Source: Triangularia verruculosa
Lineage: Eukaryota > Ascomycota > Sordariomycetes > Sordariales > Podosporaceae
Direction of reading: 5' to 3'
Assembly (NCBI GenBank): GCA_033296885.1
Contig: MU864014.1
Span: 1 to 64,000, forward strand
DNA length: 64,000 bases
Part shown: positions 1 through 12,643 of the stretch, in pieces
Layout: the number at the start of each line of letters is the position of its first letter
How positions within the stretch are numbered: position 1 is the first letter of the stretch
Made by a program: the position numbers and the translations under genes
Notes under the pieces: generated by a model
What the model was told of the DNA's origin: nothing
Database searches by the model: none
What the model saw: the letters and a program-made list of their open reading frames with translations, nothing else

Positions 1-2237
1 TGGTGGTTGGAATTGGTGGTGATGTAGGTGGTGGTGGTGAAGCAGGGGTCGAAACCGGTTTTTGCAGTACCAATTTTTTTGTCCACCGCGTGCCCAGGAA
101 GACAAAAGCGATGATCTTGCCCCAGGCTCGGAAGTCTCATCCGAAGCTAATGGAATTTGTTTGCTTTTGGCCTGTCTCCTTTTAGATCCATCTATAGTGT
201 AACTCTGGAAATGTGGGCTGACAGGTGATTAGGGAACAGAAGACGTCAACCGCGTTTTTTTTCTGGAGTTTTTCTGGGAATGTTCTGTTGACTGCCTTCC
301 TTTGTGACGCAAATCCGGGAGATATGGGGATCTGACAAGATGGGAGATAACGGGCCGGAGGCGGGGGGCAAGGGGTTGGGGGGTTGGCAACGGTTACAAC
401 GCTTTTCTGCAACGTCATTGTCGATCAGTTGCTTACCTACCTTACGAAAGGATCTTTGAAGAGTTTTGATGATGGGCTCCGTACTGTACAACTGTCACGT
501 GGAGTGGGGATTACTATTATTTTGCTTGCGATAGATCAGCGACCAAAACACCGAGCAAATATCACAAGCTACTCCACGTAACTTGTATGGATTTGGTTGA
601 TCGCCAGTGGTGGACGTATAGTATGTGTTGGAGTGTAGGTGAGCGGCGATAGGGGCGGTGAAGGACGGTTTAGGGTATGAAACTGCCGACCAAATGTATT
701 TACCCACATGGAGGTTGGTCTACACTAGCAGGGCAGGGGGAAAGAGACGAGAGTTGGAGTGTGGTCATGTGATGTCAAGTTGATCGTCTCGAATCTCGAT
801 CCAGGACGGCGAAGGACGTCATGGGTCTGGAAGGGGTGGCTGAAGATGGATAGGAAGCGAAGAGGAAGTTCAGGGGCGTGAAGGGGGCCAAAGTGTGACT
901 GGAGGGCGTAAACATAAGCTTGGAGAAGTGGTTGCCAGGGAAGGGAAGGTTCCGAGTTCAGTCTCTCACTCGGTCTCTCACTCGGTCTCTCACTCAGTCT
1001 CTGTCCCGCTCGCCCGGCACCTAAAGTATCAGCAACGCCGTAGTTTTCGCAATCGTGAACCTTCTAGGTTTACATATTTGAGTACCTATACATATGATGG
1101 GACTTTGTCTGGTCGCAACACCTTCGGCCATCCAACCGGTCATATCTAGCGGCTTAACTTCGCTCTGTACCTGTCGCCTTTTCTCTTCTGAAGTCTTCAA
1201 GCAAAGATGATTATCAAACAAATCTTGAGTATAGCATCTAGTTCACGCAACTGGGCTTCTAGCCTCATCCTGCTACGTACCTTATCCGGAAAGGTGCATC
1301 GACCTATCCAGGGATACAAATTCCAGAGAGTGATCAACTGAGCGTGAAACAAAAATTGGTAGGAGTTGTTGGAAATATCTTCATTCCCAAGACAAAACAA
1401 ATACCAAGTCATTGTTCGCTCCCTCCTACACATTGCCATCTGACAGTTGGCCTGGCCATTCAGAGTAAAAGCTTCAATAGAACACCGTCGAATAACAACA
1501 ATCATCACCGCCCTGTCCACCACTTTGTGTGCTCTCTGCATAAATTCAAAGACATCACACGCTTCATCAACACCACAGACAAACAGTCAAAACCCAAAGC
1601 AATACAAGTAATCTTGCTAATAACCTCTACTTTAACAAAAAGCTAAGAGTAGTTATGCTAATGATGGCGATGATGGTTCAATGAACAAGGCTTTTTAAAC
1701 ACACCACTTCCACAAAACCCCAACTCCAGGCTTTGTGTGTTATAGACTGACAATTGTAGTATTCCAAACAACCGACTTTCACATCTCAATAAAAACCAAA
1801 CCCCACTCCCTTTCCACCATTCCAGCGTCCCGACCTTCCCATCCCAGAAGAACGCCTTTCGTTGCTTGTGCTCAGGTTTCATTTCCTGAAATCGTGTTCA
1901 TCCAACATGTACAGACAAAGAACCCAACAGTAAAAAGAAAAAAATAACTCCGGCGCTCCATGCCATCCTCCCCCTCCTCCATCTCCTCCATCATCAACAA
2001 CAACAACTCCCATGACGGCAACAAAGGAAAATGATCTATAACGAGCGACTTGGGTATCATCCTCCTCAACCTTCCCCCACATCAATCAACATCAATCAAA
2101 TTCTCCTTCTCCTTCTCCCAGGATCTCGAGATCTCCCTCAGCCTCTCCTTCCCCGCATTCAGCACCGGCGGCTCCCACTGCCGTCCAGTCCAAATCGACT
2201 TCCTCCACCTCCTCTTGGCTTCCAGTTCCCGGTCTTC
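1..2237. other. Intergenic region at left edge
   Basis: I see no protein family or credible spliced gene here. The open frames are short, overlap on both strands and lack recognisable domains. The right part lies downstream of the NIMA kinase gene, so it probably holds that gene's 3' UTR. The only structured element is a 12-nt tandem repeat at 961-996. Confidence 0.6.
961..996 (+). repeat. 12-nt tandem repeat, three units
   Basis: The unit GTCTCTCACTCG occurs twice exactly, then once with its last base changed to A. A degenerate fourth copy starts at 997. It lies in non-coding DNA. Confidence 0.85.
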
Positions 2238-4660
2238 CTAAGTCCGGACGACTGGCTTCCTCCTCACCAAGAACGGGCTCGGCATCTCGTCCCTCTCCGG
2301 GTCCCACACCGCCGCCTCCCCGAGAACCCCCCTATTCGCCGCCGCAGCGTGCTCCCTAAACGCCCTGACAGGACTTGCATTCCCGCCGCCCATCTGGGTG
2401 TTCAGGCTCAACCCCTCCCCGCTCATGACACCGCTGAGCGGCCTGCCACCGGCTCTAGCCTGCTGGAGTTCCACCAGCGTCCTACCCTGGATATTCCCCC
2501 TCACGCCGCCAGAGATCTTGTTCAGCCCCGGCATGCTGACCGCCGTGTGCAGCTGGCCGCCGTCCTCCCTCTTCGCTTCCGAGACGTTCTTATTCAACCC
2601 GGCCGCGCTGGGAATCTTGCTTAGCCTTCTCATCCCCGCCGCCCCTGGGCTGTTGTTGTTGCTGCTCTGCCCACCACCGCCGCCCAAAGCCCCGTTACTT
2701 GCCATCTGCCTCAAGCCTCCCGACCCGAAATCCGGGTTGCTCGCCACCGCCGGCAGCGTCTTCGACTGCTCCCTCAGGTTAAAAGTCTGCTTGCTCTGCA
2801 ACCTATGCACTGGCATGCTCTTTTGCGCGTGCAGCTGTGGTCTGCCCTTGCTGGTGAAGGGGTTCTTGCTCGAAGCCTTGATGTTTCTCGTCGGACTTGG
2901 CATTATCTCGTCCCCGTCGTCATCGGAGTCGCTTCCGTAGTTCAGCGGTGGCGACTGAGGCCTACCTTCGGCATTCATCTGGGCGCTGTTTGCCGCGGCA
3001 GCAGCAAAGATGTTCGATGGGTTGTGAGGAGCCTTGGCGTCGAGTTTCCTCCGGGGGGAAAGCGACAGATGTGCGATGGTGATAGGGGAGGCATCAACGT
3101 CCATCGGGGTGCCCACGGGTGGTGCCATGGCGAACATGGTCTGGGCCCTGGCGAACGGTGTGCGCGTGCTTCTCTTAAAAGGGTGTGCCATCGTGATGTC
3201 GGTGGGTGACTCGGGCTCGGTGATGTCGGTTGTCGACGGGAACTCTTCCTCTGTTGGGCTAATGGAAGATATGGACGAGTGAGGATTAGAGTTTTTCGAC
3301 GAGGAGAGCTCGACAGGGTGTCTAGCTTCTTCGAGCTGTTTTCGTCGGTGCTGTTCATCGAAATGTTTGAGATGTTCCCGGAACTTTGCCTCGGCAACCT
3401 TCTCCACCTCCAGGTGGAATTGTTTCCTGAGTAGTTCGGTTTCCGCGTCTTTGTGCTTGGTGATCTCCAACGTGGCCTTTACTTCCCATTCCCTCCTCAC
3501 CATATCGTCAATCTGCTGCCTCATCGCCACCTTATCCTGCTCCAGCAACACCAACTTCTGGTCCATCTCCCGAATCCGTCTGTTGAGCGCGTCCTCTTTC
3601 GCCTTGAGCGTCTTGCTGAACTCGACCACCTCCTTCTCCTTTCGCATCAGCCTCACCACCGGCAGGTTCAACAGCGCCGCCGTGTCCGGTCTCCTATCCG
3701 GATTCACCCGGAGGCAGTCCTTGATCACAGCAAACAGCTCGGTTGAGTAGCAGGCGGGAAGCGGCGCTATCTTCCCTTCCTTGATCCTTTGTATGAGCTG
3801 AAAGTGCGTCTTGGCGTTGAAAGGCGGCTCTCTGGTACAGAGTTCGTAGATGATGCAACCCAATGACCAAATATCGGACTTGAGTGTGTACTTTTCGGCG
3901 GCGCAGATCTCGGGAGACATGTAAAAGGGGGTGCCAACATAAGTGGAGGCGAAATCGTGCGATTGCAACACTTTGGAAAGACCGAAATCGCCGAGCTTCA
4001 CGGAGTTATCCTCGCCGAGGAAGACTGGCAAAATTAGCTACAGTTCTCACAGAAATGTTGCTCGTGCGACGACCTACCATTCTCGGGCTTCAAATCACGA
4101 TGCAAAATTGTGGTACCACCTGTCGGCGCCTTTGGTCTCGCTGTCGTTCCCAATCCCAACACAGTCTTGCCAACCTCTGGTGGGTCGACGCCGTAGTGGC
4201 AGCGGTAGAGGGCGGAAACAAGTTGCGAGAAGATGCTCCATACAAAAGACTCCTCGGCATATTGGTTCTTTTGCTGCAACTCCTTGATGACCCGACCGAG
4301 ATCTCCGTTTCCGCAATATTCCATGTACAGGTGCAAGTCTTGGGTCGCCTTGAGGTGTTCGCGGTGGTAGTAGCCGACAATGTTCGGATGCCGCAGCGTC
4401 GAGAGAATCTGGAACTCGGCGTGTAATTGTTCGCGCTCCTTTTGAGACATCTTCAGGTAGCTGATCTCTTTCCGGCAGAGGATCATGCCGTCCTGCTTCC
4501 GCCGCACCCTTCGAATGACGCCGAACGAGCCATGGCCTGTGTTTGCAGGTTGTGTCTGTCAGTGACTGTCGGATGGGAAACGGAAAGACGACAAACGGAT
4601 TGAAGGAAAAAAAAACGTACCAATTTTTTCAAGAACTTCGTATTTGTCACTTTCCGACAT
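2238..4660 (-). CDS. nimA: NIMA-type G2/M serine/threonine protein kinase
   Basis: Exons are complement(2238..4024, 4078..4536, 4621..4660), giving 761 residues. The first exon encodes only 13 codons and part of the next. The kinase domain fills roughly residues 7-310. It has the glycine loop GHGSFG, the catalytic HRDLKPEN, DFGLSK and the activation-segment TPFYMSPE, so it should be active. A stretch between the catalytic loop and the preceding helix (DPPEVGKTV region) is the insertion characteristic of filamentous-fungal NIMA proteins. A Glu/Lys/Arg-rich coiled-coil segment follows (about 320-430), then a long Ser/Pro-rich basic tail. In Aspergillus nidulans NIMA is needed for entry into mitosis and acts in the nucleus and at the spindle pole body. 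The gene is divergent from the ankyrin/BTB gene, 660 bp away. Both intron junctions restore the expected kinase sequence. Confidence 0.93.
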
Positions 4661-5320
4661 TTTGACTTTTTGATTGAATCCGTTGACAGCCTGGCAGAGT
4701 GTGTCAAATTAGGAAATTCCCTCGCTCCATGCGCCGACAAAACAAGAAAAACGAATTGCCGGAAAAAATGAACAAATCCAGGCACTCGGGGCGCCTTCTG
4801 CTGTCGGTCGGGCCGCTGCTGCTGCTGTCTGTTAGTAGTTGGTCGTTGGTCGTGTATGTCGAGGAGGTGGCAATCGTAAAAAAGGAGCAAGACTCTCTCC
4901 AAGGAAGATGTGCGTTGCGCTGGCGGGTCGGATCCAGAGTCAACAGACCCCAGCCGTTGCCTAGGCAGCGGCTCCCAATTCGGATGGCTCAGAAGCACCA
5001 ACCCCATAAAAACGTCAGGGGTTCACGACCAAGCGGAACGTGCCACGCCAATGGGACGGCGGGGGCACAAAACCTTAGGTAACCGGGTTCTTATCGATAA
5101 GGATTTTCTATGTACTTGGCGGCCGGGATCTCTACGACATCACCAAATACCGGGGCCGTCATCGGGAACAGGATGGGGATAGGATGGTCTTGGCTCGTGC
5201 ATGTATCTGAAGACGCCACATCATTGACCAGTATCGCCTCTCGCCAGTTGCTCACTTTGGAGATGGCAATTCTCATAGAATCACTCGCATAGACAGGGTC
5301 CTTGTACAAAAAGATAGACC
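4661..5320. promoter_or_regulatory. Divergent intergenic region, NIMA kinase / ankyrin-BTB gene
   Basis: These 660 bp separate two divergent start codons and must hold both promoters and 5' UTRs. A CTG-rich run lies near 4798-4830. I cannot point to a specific factor site with confidence. Confidence 0.5.
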
Positions 5321-7446
5321 ATGGTTATCCGAAAGTTCGAGCTTGAAGCCAAGCTCAAGGACGACAACCAGCTCATCCAGACTGGAGTTTTACGGAACGA
5401 GCATCCGTTCGAGACGTCGCCAGAGTTTCATGATTTTTTGCTGGCATGTCGCCGCGGTGATTTGAAGCGGTGCCAGGAACTGATTTCGGAAGGGGTCAAT
5501 ATTAACGGGAAAGATGCCTACGATTATACCCCGCTCATCATTGTAAGTTGCCGTTCCCATCTTGGTGGCTTTGAAAGGTACCCAGGTCAACACCACACCC
5601 CCCATCTTACATACAACTGACTCTCCAAGGCCAGTCTCTGTGGCCATTATGAACTGGTTCAGCTGTTGTTAGAAAGCGGTGCGTCAACCTCTCACTTGCT
5701 GGTTTGTTCGGTCAAGATGCTGACATCATTTCAGGGGCCCTGGCCGACCCAGACTCTTTCGAAAGAGAAAGAGCAGTATACAACGCCTTGAACAACAAGA
5801 TCCGGAATCTGTTGCTGTCATACGACTATTCCAAGACTGCCGACCCGTTACAGTACTGGTCTACTCACATCACATCCTTGCTGTCGCGAGAGATTCCACC
5901 AACATCAGATATCACGCTATCTGCGCCAACCGAGGACTTTCGCCTACACAAGTTCATCCTCTCGGCGAGATCACCCTATTTCAGAAGAAAGCTTGCCGAG
6001 GCACCCGACACCACCTCCTGGAAGCTGTCTCACAACATTCCGGTGGAAGCGTTCAGGATAGTGCTGCGATATCTTTACCTCGGCGACTTACCTCGCGATT
6101 TTGTTACCCCAAGAAGCACCGTCACAGAAGAAGAAGTCTTCAAAGGCATCGACAAGCTCTGCAAACAGCTGGAAATCGACAAGCTCTGGGAGGCAGTGCT
6201 CTCCAACGACCGCCGGCTAGCTCGCCAGCGTCAGCAGGATGAAGTTGCACGCGCACGGGACCAAATCGCAGCCTTCTTCAGGGACACCGTCCTAAAGCAC
6301 AAGATCGAAGTCGACACCAGAAAAGCAGACCAAGTAGAATGGCCTCAGCACAACGCTATTTTTGCCAACGTCCTACTTCAGGCCGACGAGCTGGCAGAAG
6401 ATGACGCCGCCGAAGAAGACGGCGAGTCCCATCCCCCAACACCAGACGGCATCCCCATCGGTCCGTCAGCAACCTCCAAACCCACCTCAACAACCCCTTC
6501 CAAAAAGACGCGGCGCTCAGTCCTCTACCCTGTCCACAAACCCTTCCTCATCCGCTCCCCTTACTTCTCAACCATGTTTGCCTCCCCCTTTCTGGAGTCT
6601 CAACCGTCCGACCACCTCCACATCATCCACATAGACTGCACCCCCCCAGTCCTGGAGGTCATCCTCTCCTACCTCTACACCGAAGTCTCCACCTGCCCCC
6701 TCGAGCACGCATTGGAGCTTCTGTACGCCTCCGACATGCTCCTCCTCGACGCGCTCAAATCCAAAGCCGCGGTGACAATCTCAACCCTGGGGTCGGGCAA
6801 CACCAACGCGCTAGTTGACAGAACCCACCACCACGACGATGGCACCGCTACTACTGTCCAGCAGGAAAGGGTAGAGCAGGAACCGATCAACGTCTACGAT
6901 GTCATCCGCGCGGCATGGGACCTGTCGGTCCAGCGCCTGGAAGAATTCTGCGCCCGCTACTTGGCGTCGAGATTGGAAGACTACATTGACGAACCGGAAT
7001 TCCATGATCTCATCGAGGAATCGGCCTTGCGGCTGGAGAGCCGTGAGGAGACGGACACGATTGAGCTGTTGGATGACATCCGGTATTACCTCGGAGAGAG
7101 ATTTAGGCTGAGGTTTGAAGGGGAGGGGCTGGAGGAGATGCTGGACGAGGAGCACTTTGAGCAGGCGGTAGATGGGGAGTACCAGGGGTTGGATCTGGAG
7201 GGGCCGGATGTTGGGCTGGAGGAGCTGGCGTTGACGATGGGGGAGAACGACGCGCGGTATGTGGGGAATGGGGATGAGGCTGTTGTTGAGGGGGTGGAGA
7301 GGGGGGAAGAGGAGAGAGATGAAGGGGGGGTGAGGACGCTGGATGGGGTGGTGGTGGAGGATGAGTTTGCGAGTGATGCGGTGAATTATCATATCCTGGT
7401 GGAGAAGATTGATCGGATGCTGGAGAAGCTGAAGTTGGATGCTTGA
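5321..7446 (+). CDS. Ankyrin repeat and BTB/POZ domain protein (ABTB1-like)
   Basis: Exons are 5321..5542, 5630..5678 and 5735..7446, giving 660 residues. The middle exon is only 49 nt and encodes the core of an ankyrin repeat (SLCGHYELVQLLLESG). Two ankyrin-like units occupy about residues 30-95. Two BTB-type segments follow, each with the LHKFILSARSPYF / HKPFLIRSPYFSTMF signature (about 150-215 and 290-360). The C-terminal third is strongly acidic. The architecture matches fungal relatives of animal ABTB1/BPOZ. By family knowledge these are likely adaptors for cullin-3 type ubiquitin ligases or for protein complexes; the actual partner here is unknown. The start is the first ATG in frame, and it gives an N-terminus (FELEAKLKDD) that leads directly into the ankyrin region. 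Confidence 0.88.
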
Positions 7447-9163
7447 GCGAAACTTGTTGTTGACTTGTGCTTTCGCCTTGTGTACATAGGTACATAGCTA
7501 CTTGTTCGTTCCTCAAGCGGCGTCCTAGGTTGCTGGAGGAAGTTCAACAATACGCCTTAAGCTTTATATTGTTATCGATGAAAAATTACCAAGACGAGCG
7601 TTCCATTGGACTTTAAAAGTCTACTTTGCTCGGCTCTAGCTCGCTCTCCTGCTTACTCTAGATCACTCGTTCTCGGCCGACATCATTGGGCGTGTGGTGT
7701 CGCTTGATTCGTCCGCGGCATTCAGATCCGTACCTCGGATTGTAAGTGGACACACAGAATGCGTCTCGTCTTAAGGTATGTGCAATTGACATGATCTCTG
7801 CTCTCCACAAACAGTACGTGAATAGTTCATGTTCTGAAGAGCCGGTGAGCTTAAACGGGGGGTTTTACAACGTCAATTCTCCAAATGTACTTCACGGGTA
7901 CTGTAGGCGAGCAGATCACGAGGGTCACCGGCTTCCAGGCACCAAGCCACCGTCCACTGTGGAAAGAGGCGCAGAAGAACCGGATAGGGCCCACGGATGG
8001 CGTCAACCGGTGGAGTTTGGTACCTTGGCCTTGGTTATAGACTGTTCCTGCCGCGAAGCCAATTCAGAGTGCCACATCTTATCGGATGCGATATATGCCG
8101 CGCCTGATTTATGACAGTGTCCCCGTTCTGTTTCTGTTTCTTGTTTCCTGTTAGGAAAACGCAACCCCTAGAACGCATCTGGACTTCATGGTATCTCCCT
8201 GACATGGAGATGACACGCTACACCATGCACAGATGCGTTGGTGGTCCCGGTGAGCCACACTTCTTGCCCGCCAAGAATCGACAGAAGGGATGGAAGGAGG
8301 GGAGCTTGTGGGGGAAGAGGTTCGCGCCAAGTCTCCAACCGCCCCGCACCCCTCCCTTCTTAACAAGTCACTTCCATTCTCAGCTTTCTCCGAAAGACCC
8401 CCCAATCCAAGAAACACCATGGAAGCTGACGACCGCGGCCCGGTACGGAGGCTCTACTATCTTCAGCCATGCTGCACGCTGCAGACTTGCTGCAGGTTGG
8501 GGAAGGGGTGGGTGCCCGTTGTGCTTCCTTCCCGGGCACCCCCTCTCCAGAAAGCAAGAACACGAACACTTGCCGTCTTGAGACCCAACCTCCCCGGGGA
8601 ACCAAGCAGCTGTGGTGCTGCTGCCCTGACCGCCGCGGCCTTTTCATTCCATCTCATGCCTCTCGGTGGTTACACCTGTCTTACCTCTCACGTGTCCGCA
8701 TATCTGTGGCTTCAACCTTTCTATCTCTGCTGAACGGGCAATTAAGTTTCCAGCGCTTGAGCTCCGACCTTGCGTTCTTAGTTTTTGTCCACGATCGATT
8801 AGCTCTACATTAGCTAGCGGCTTCATCCCATCTCATCGACCGTTTGTTCGAGCTGTCTGTTCTTTGACCTTTTTCGCCTTCTCTCTCTCTCTCTCTCTCT
8901 CCTCTCTCGCCTTTCCCCGCGCTGCTGCCGTCAGCTGCCATTACTCCCTCAAAAAGGCCAGGCCGTCTCCGCTGTCACTGTACGGCATTGTTGTGGGTTG
9001 TAGTAGCTGTTGCCGATCTACCTCTGTTGCCGTGATACAAGTGCGAGCTTGTTGATTCCACGAGCTTGTCCCTTCTCATCGACAAGCACGAATCCCAGCG
9101 CCGAGCTTTCCCGTTGCTCGCTCTCGAACCGACTGCTATTCTTTGTTCCCATTGTTGTTCAGA
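7447..9163. other. Intergenic region
   Basis: No gene recognised. The open frames overlap on both strands and are unrelated to known families. The right half is pyrimidine-rich, with a (CT)10 run at 8881-8900, as often seen in promoters and 5' leaders of highly expressed fungal genes. It probably contains the promoter of the gene at 9164. Confidence 0.55.
8881..8900 (+). repeat. (CT)10 microsatellite
   Basis: Twenty bases of uninterrupted CT lie in a pyrimidine-rich stretch about 260 bp upstream of the next start codon. Confidence 0.9.
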
Positions 9164-9962
9164 ATGGCGACCATGATCGAACATGACATTCCCTCCTACA
9201 CTCGAAGTGCGTTCGACAGTCTGTCCCCTGAAGACTTCGAGACAGCCTCCATCCGCTCCGCCGCTCCCTCCTATAGTAAGTTTCTCGTCCTCTTCCCCTC
9301 TCTTGTCGCCTTAAATACTCACTTCTATTCCAGCATCCGACGCCCCCTCATACCACACTTTGAACCCCCATCCAGACCCCTCCCCTCCATACTCCCCTCC
9401 TCCCCCTTCCTCCGCCCCCCGTTCCTCTAACCTGCCCCCTCTCCTCCCCCCACCCAGCAGCTCCTCCCCAGTCCGCGGCCTGCCGCCCGTTCCCACAGGC
9501 CCTATCCCCTCCCCCAGCCTCTCCCTCTCCTCCTTCCGCATTCCCTCTTGGTCATCCTCCAACCCGCAAGCCAGACACTACCACAATGTCGCCCTCCGCC
9601 GCGCCTCCTCCTCCAACAGCTCCACCTCGTCCCACCAGGAAACCCTCCGCAGAGTCATGCTCGAGCGCATCGAAGAGGAGGAAGCTCGCCGAAGAATCAG
9701 ACCTTTGGAAGACCCCTACTTGGTCGGAGAGGAGGCGGCACAAAGGGCGAGGCAGGAGCGGCTGGCGAGAGAGAACGGAGATGATGTTCTGATTAGGGAG
9801 AACAGAAGGTGGGATTGGTTCCTGAGGCAGATGAGGGAGAGGGAGGAACGCGAGGAGAGGATTCGGAGGCTGGGCAGTGATAGGAGTGAGGGACATGGGA
9901 GGGGGTTTGGGATCATTGGGCGTGGGGGGAGGTTGGCTTTTAGGGTTGGGGGGCGGTCGTAA
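9164..9962 (+). CDS. Conserved hypothetical protein, proline-rich with charged coiled-coil end
   Basis: Exons are 9164..9275 and 9334..9962, giving 246 residues. I do not recognise a named family. The N-terminus (MATMIEHDIPSYTRSAFDS) is followed by Ser/Tyr-rich sequence. A proline/serine-rich region follows (about 45-115), including PPVPTGP-type motifs that could bind SH3 or WW domains. The last 100 residues are highly charged and probably helical: an Arg/Glu-rich segment precedes a RRWDWFLRQM motif and an EREEREERIRRL heptad-like run. There is no signal peptide or membrane segment. The intron junction (TAT A / CA TCC) preserves frame. The gene converges on the V-ATPase c' gene. Function unknown; a scaffold or regulatory role is only a guess from composition. 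Confidence 0.75.
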
Positions 9963-10729
9963 AGGGGTTTTTGCTTTTTTGTTTTGGTTGAATTACGGGA
10001 CAAAAGGTGTTGGTAGGATCTGGTTCTTCTGGCTTTTCGTTTCTCATCATTCATTTTTCGAATATTTTTGGGTCATTTTCTGGCTGCATTGGGTCGGTAT
10101 CTTTTTTCTGTTTCTGTTCTTTAACTCTCGCCAGAACAAACATTAGAGACGGCGTTTTTGGGGGCTCATCTGGTATGGCTTCGGACGCATTTTCATCATT
10201 GCTGGAGTGGACGATGGGGCTTTTGCTGCATATTCGGAGGAACACCTTTCTCTTTCTGTGGGTAAAAAGTAAGCTGATAACGGTGGCATTTTTTGTTGTT
10301 TTTCTGATCCTGTCGTACCTCGAGGTACAGAGGGTCTTCTAGTTAGTCTGGTTAGCAAACTCAACCTGGAAGCAATGATTTCTGTCACTAGTCGAGTTAG
10401 TCTTTTGAGTGACAAGTACTTACCTGGCCCAAGAGCTTGCAGTTGGACTAGGTGACACTATTACTTCAGTAGGCGATGATGGTCTTGTTCAAATCTAGTG
10501 TAATTCTTACTCCCAAAAAAAGTGGCAGGGTCTATTTCTCGTATCGAATTCTGTAACCCTGTTGTTGCCTCCGTCATTCATCCCATGATGCCTATATAAA
10601 CAAGTAAACATCCGTCAACGCCGGGCCAAATGCTACTAATAACCACCTCTCACCAGCCGGGTCTCGGCCTGTTATACACTTTGTTGTACAAATTGTACTT
10701 CGCACGCTCCACCGGTAAGCAAACATCGT
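9963..10729. other. Convergent intergenic region
   Basis: This T- and G-rich stretch lies between the 3' ends of the genes at 9164 (+) and 10730 (-). It most likely holds both 3' UTRs and polyadenylation signals. No gene seen. Confidence 0.55.
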
Positions 10730-11449
10730 TTAGCCCTTGCTCTTGGTGTTGAGGATAAGACCAACGATAAGTCTAGGGGTTATGTTAGTAACGACCGAAT
10801 CTCTAGCGTCAAAATAGAAGCATACCCATAGAGACCAAGAACTTCTCCAAAAATCAGAATCAAGACCATGCCGACGAAGACTCTGGACTGCTGCATGTAC
10901 GATCTAACGCCCTTGTCGCCAACAACACCAATGCAATAGCCGGCGGCGAGACCTGTGAGGCCGACTGACAGCCCGCAGGCAAGATGCATGAAGCCGTTGA
11001 ACAAGCTGTAGTTGGCACCCCCGGCGTCGGGTGGCGCGAGATCCTGGGCGATCAAGACTGAGATGACGAGGGCGTAGACGGCAATGATACCAGACATGAC
11101 GACTGGAATCAGGCACTTCATGATCAGGTCCGGCCGGAAGGTGCCCACACCCGCGATACCAATGCCGGCCTTTGCGGTACCGTATGCTGCACCCATGCCT
11201 GTTGTTGTGACAATGACCGGTCAGTATGTCTTTCGGAATCGCTGGAAGGTGTCTCGTGAAGGGAGATCGAGGGGGGGGGAGGATGTGACATACTGCCAAA
11301 GATCATGGCTGCTGCAATGCCCGCCTGTTTGGTAGAAGGTGGTTAGCAAGGTTGCGATATGCGACAGCCAACACCACCATCAAGTACCAGCCAGCACTTA
11401 CCATTCCAAAGAACGGCGCAAATTTGGGGCTCAGCTCTGAGTCGGCCAT
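10730..11449 (-). CDS. vma-11: V-type ATPase proteolipid subunit c' (Vma11-like)
   Basis: Exons are complement(10730..10772, 10826..11198, 11294..11324, 11402..11449), giving 164 residues, the usual length. The protein forms part of the proton-conducting ring of the vacuolar ATPase Vo sector and has four membrane helices. The PDLIMK...IPVVMSGIIAVY stretch ends helix 2. The fourth helix carries the proton-binding glutamate in the ILIFGEVLGLYG motif. The segment NYSLFNGFMHLACG resembles yeast Vma11 (c') more than Vma3 (c), where the equivalent reads YTGFIQLGAG; that is the reason for the c' call. The protein ends NTKSKG. Three short introns (53, 95 and 77 nt) are all in the expected frame, and exon 2 is just 31 nt. 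The c/c' assignment rests on remembered family differences and would benefit from an alignment. Confidence 0.92.
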
Positions 11450-12643
11450 TGTGAGGTGGTTCGAAATCAGCGCGGGTTCAAGTTGAAGATGTCGGTTCGA
11501 AGCGAATGGGCGATGATGATGGGTCGAGTGTTCGACGTTGTTGTCTCTGCCTTCTCTTAGTGCACTGCAACGACAACCTAACAGCACGGCACAGCTTGGA
11601 TGTTACGAAGCCGCCAAGGCCAAGCACCAAGCCGCCCGCAGCTTGGGGGAGCCGTCAGTGCCAACTGCCAAGAGCAAGCCTTCCTTCAACATTCAGGTGA
11701 CGGCGCACGTGACATTTCAGCTGGCTGGAATAACCGTTACACTTTGGGGCCTCCTGCATCATCGCCAACCAGACGCGATAAGCAAAACAGACTGGAAAGA
11801 CTCGCTCCACCGGTTGGATAAAACGCGTCTTTTTTCGTCTCGGTCTGTGAGACTCACGGGACTTGATCCAGCTGACCAGGTGAATATACGGGATAATGCA
11901 AGACTGGATTATGGAGGTGCTTATTATCATGGACGAGGTATTGATATGAAGGTTGTAATTCGAGATTGCCTTGAAATTTAGGCCCCAGACAGGGGATGCT
12001 GCGCCCACCTTCCGGGGCATCCACTGCTGCAAGGACCACTTTGGCCTCGTTTGGGTGTGAATGTTCTCCTTTCTCGAGGGCGATTGATCGTGTCGCCATC
12101 TGATGTCCTGTCTTTTCCCGCGTAAACAGTCGGTGAGCAATGCGCCCGAACATCTAATCGGCCGCTGTGCACCCCCCCCGAGCCAGCCAGTCAAAAAGCC
12201 ATCGGCCCCAAGGGCCAGCAGCCAAAAATTGTCGCTAGGGGGCAACGTCCAACAACGTCAGCTTTGCTGTCCGTGACACCGACCGGAAACACTCTCGACG
12301 AACGGCTGCCCTTCCCCGACGACACACGCTCCTTGCCATTACCTGCCGACTGAGGGGATTGACACCTCTTCCGCTGCCGACGCGCACTCGGGAAAACATT
12401 TGTGGAATCCCACTGCCTTTTTATTGCTGGCCTCGTCGCTCGTTTGCTGCCCTTTGCTGGGTGCGCCATCAGGAGCGGACCGTTCCCCGTCGAGGGAGCT
12501 GAGGAGACGTCGACACTGAGTTTACGAGTAAGTTTATTCCCCACTCCACTTTTGATTCCATCCTCGCTCGTGAGGCATCCAGCCGCTCACAGACTAACTA
12601 GACCTCCAACAGTACTCTCTAATTCTCCCGAGCACGGTTAGCC
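11450..12643. promoter_or_regulatory. Divergent intergenic region, V-ATPase c' / RhoGEF
   Basis: These 1.2 kb separate two divergent genes. The open frames on both strands have no recognisable domain. The right end holds the RhoGEF 5' UTR, with a probable intron at 12528-12612. Confidence 0.5.
12528..12612 (+). other. Probable 5' UTR intron of the RhoGEF gene
   Basis: A donor GTAAGT at 12528, a branch-like GACTAAC near 12592 and an acceptor CAACAG ending at 12612 define an 85-nt intron, 31 nt before the start codon. Size and signals match the coding introns of the window. Inferred from signals only. Confidence 0.5.
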
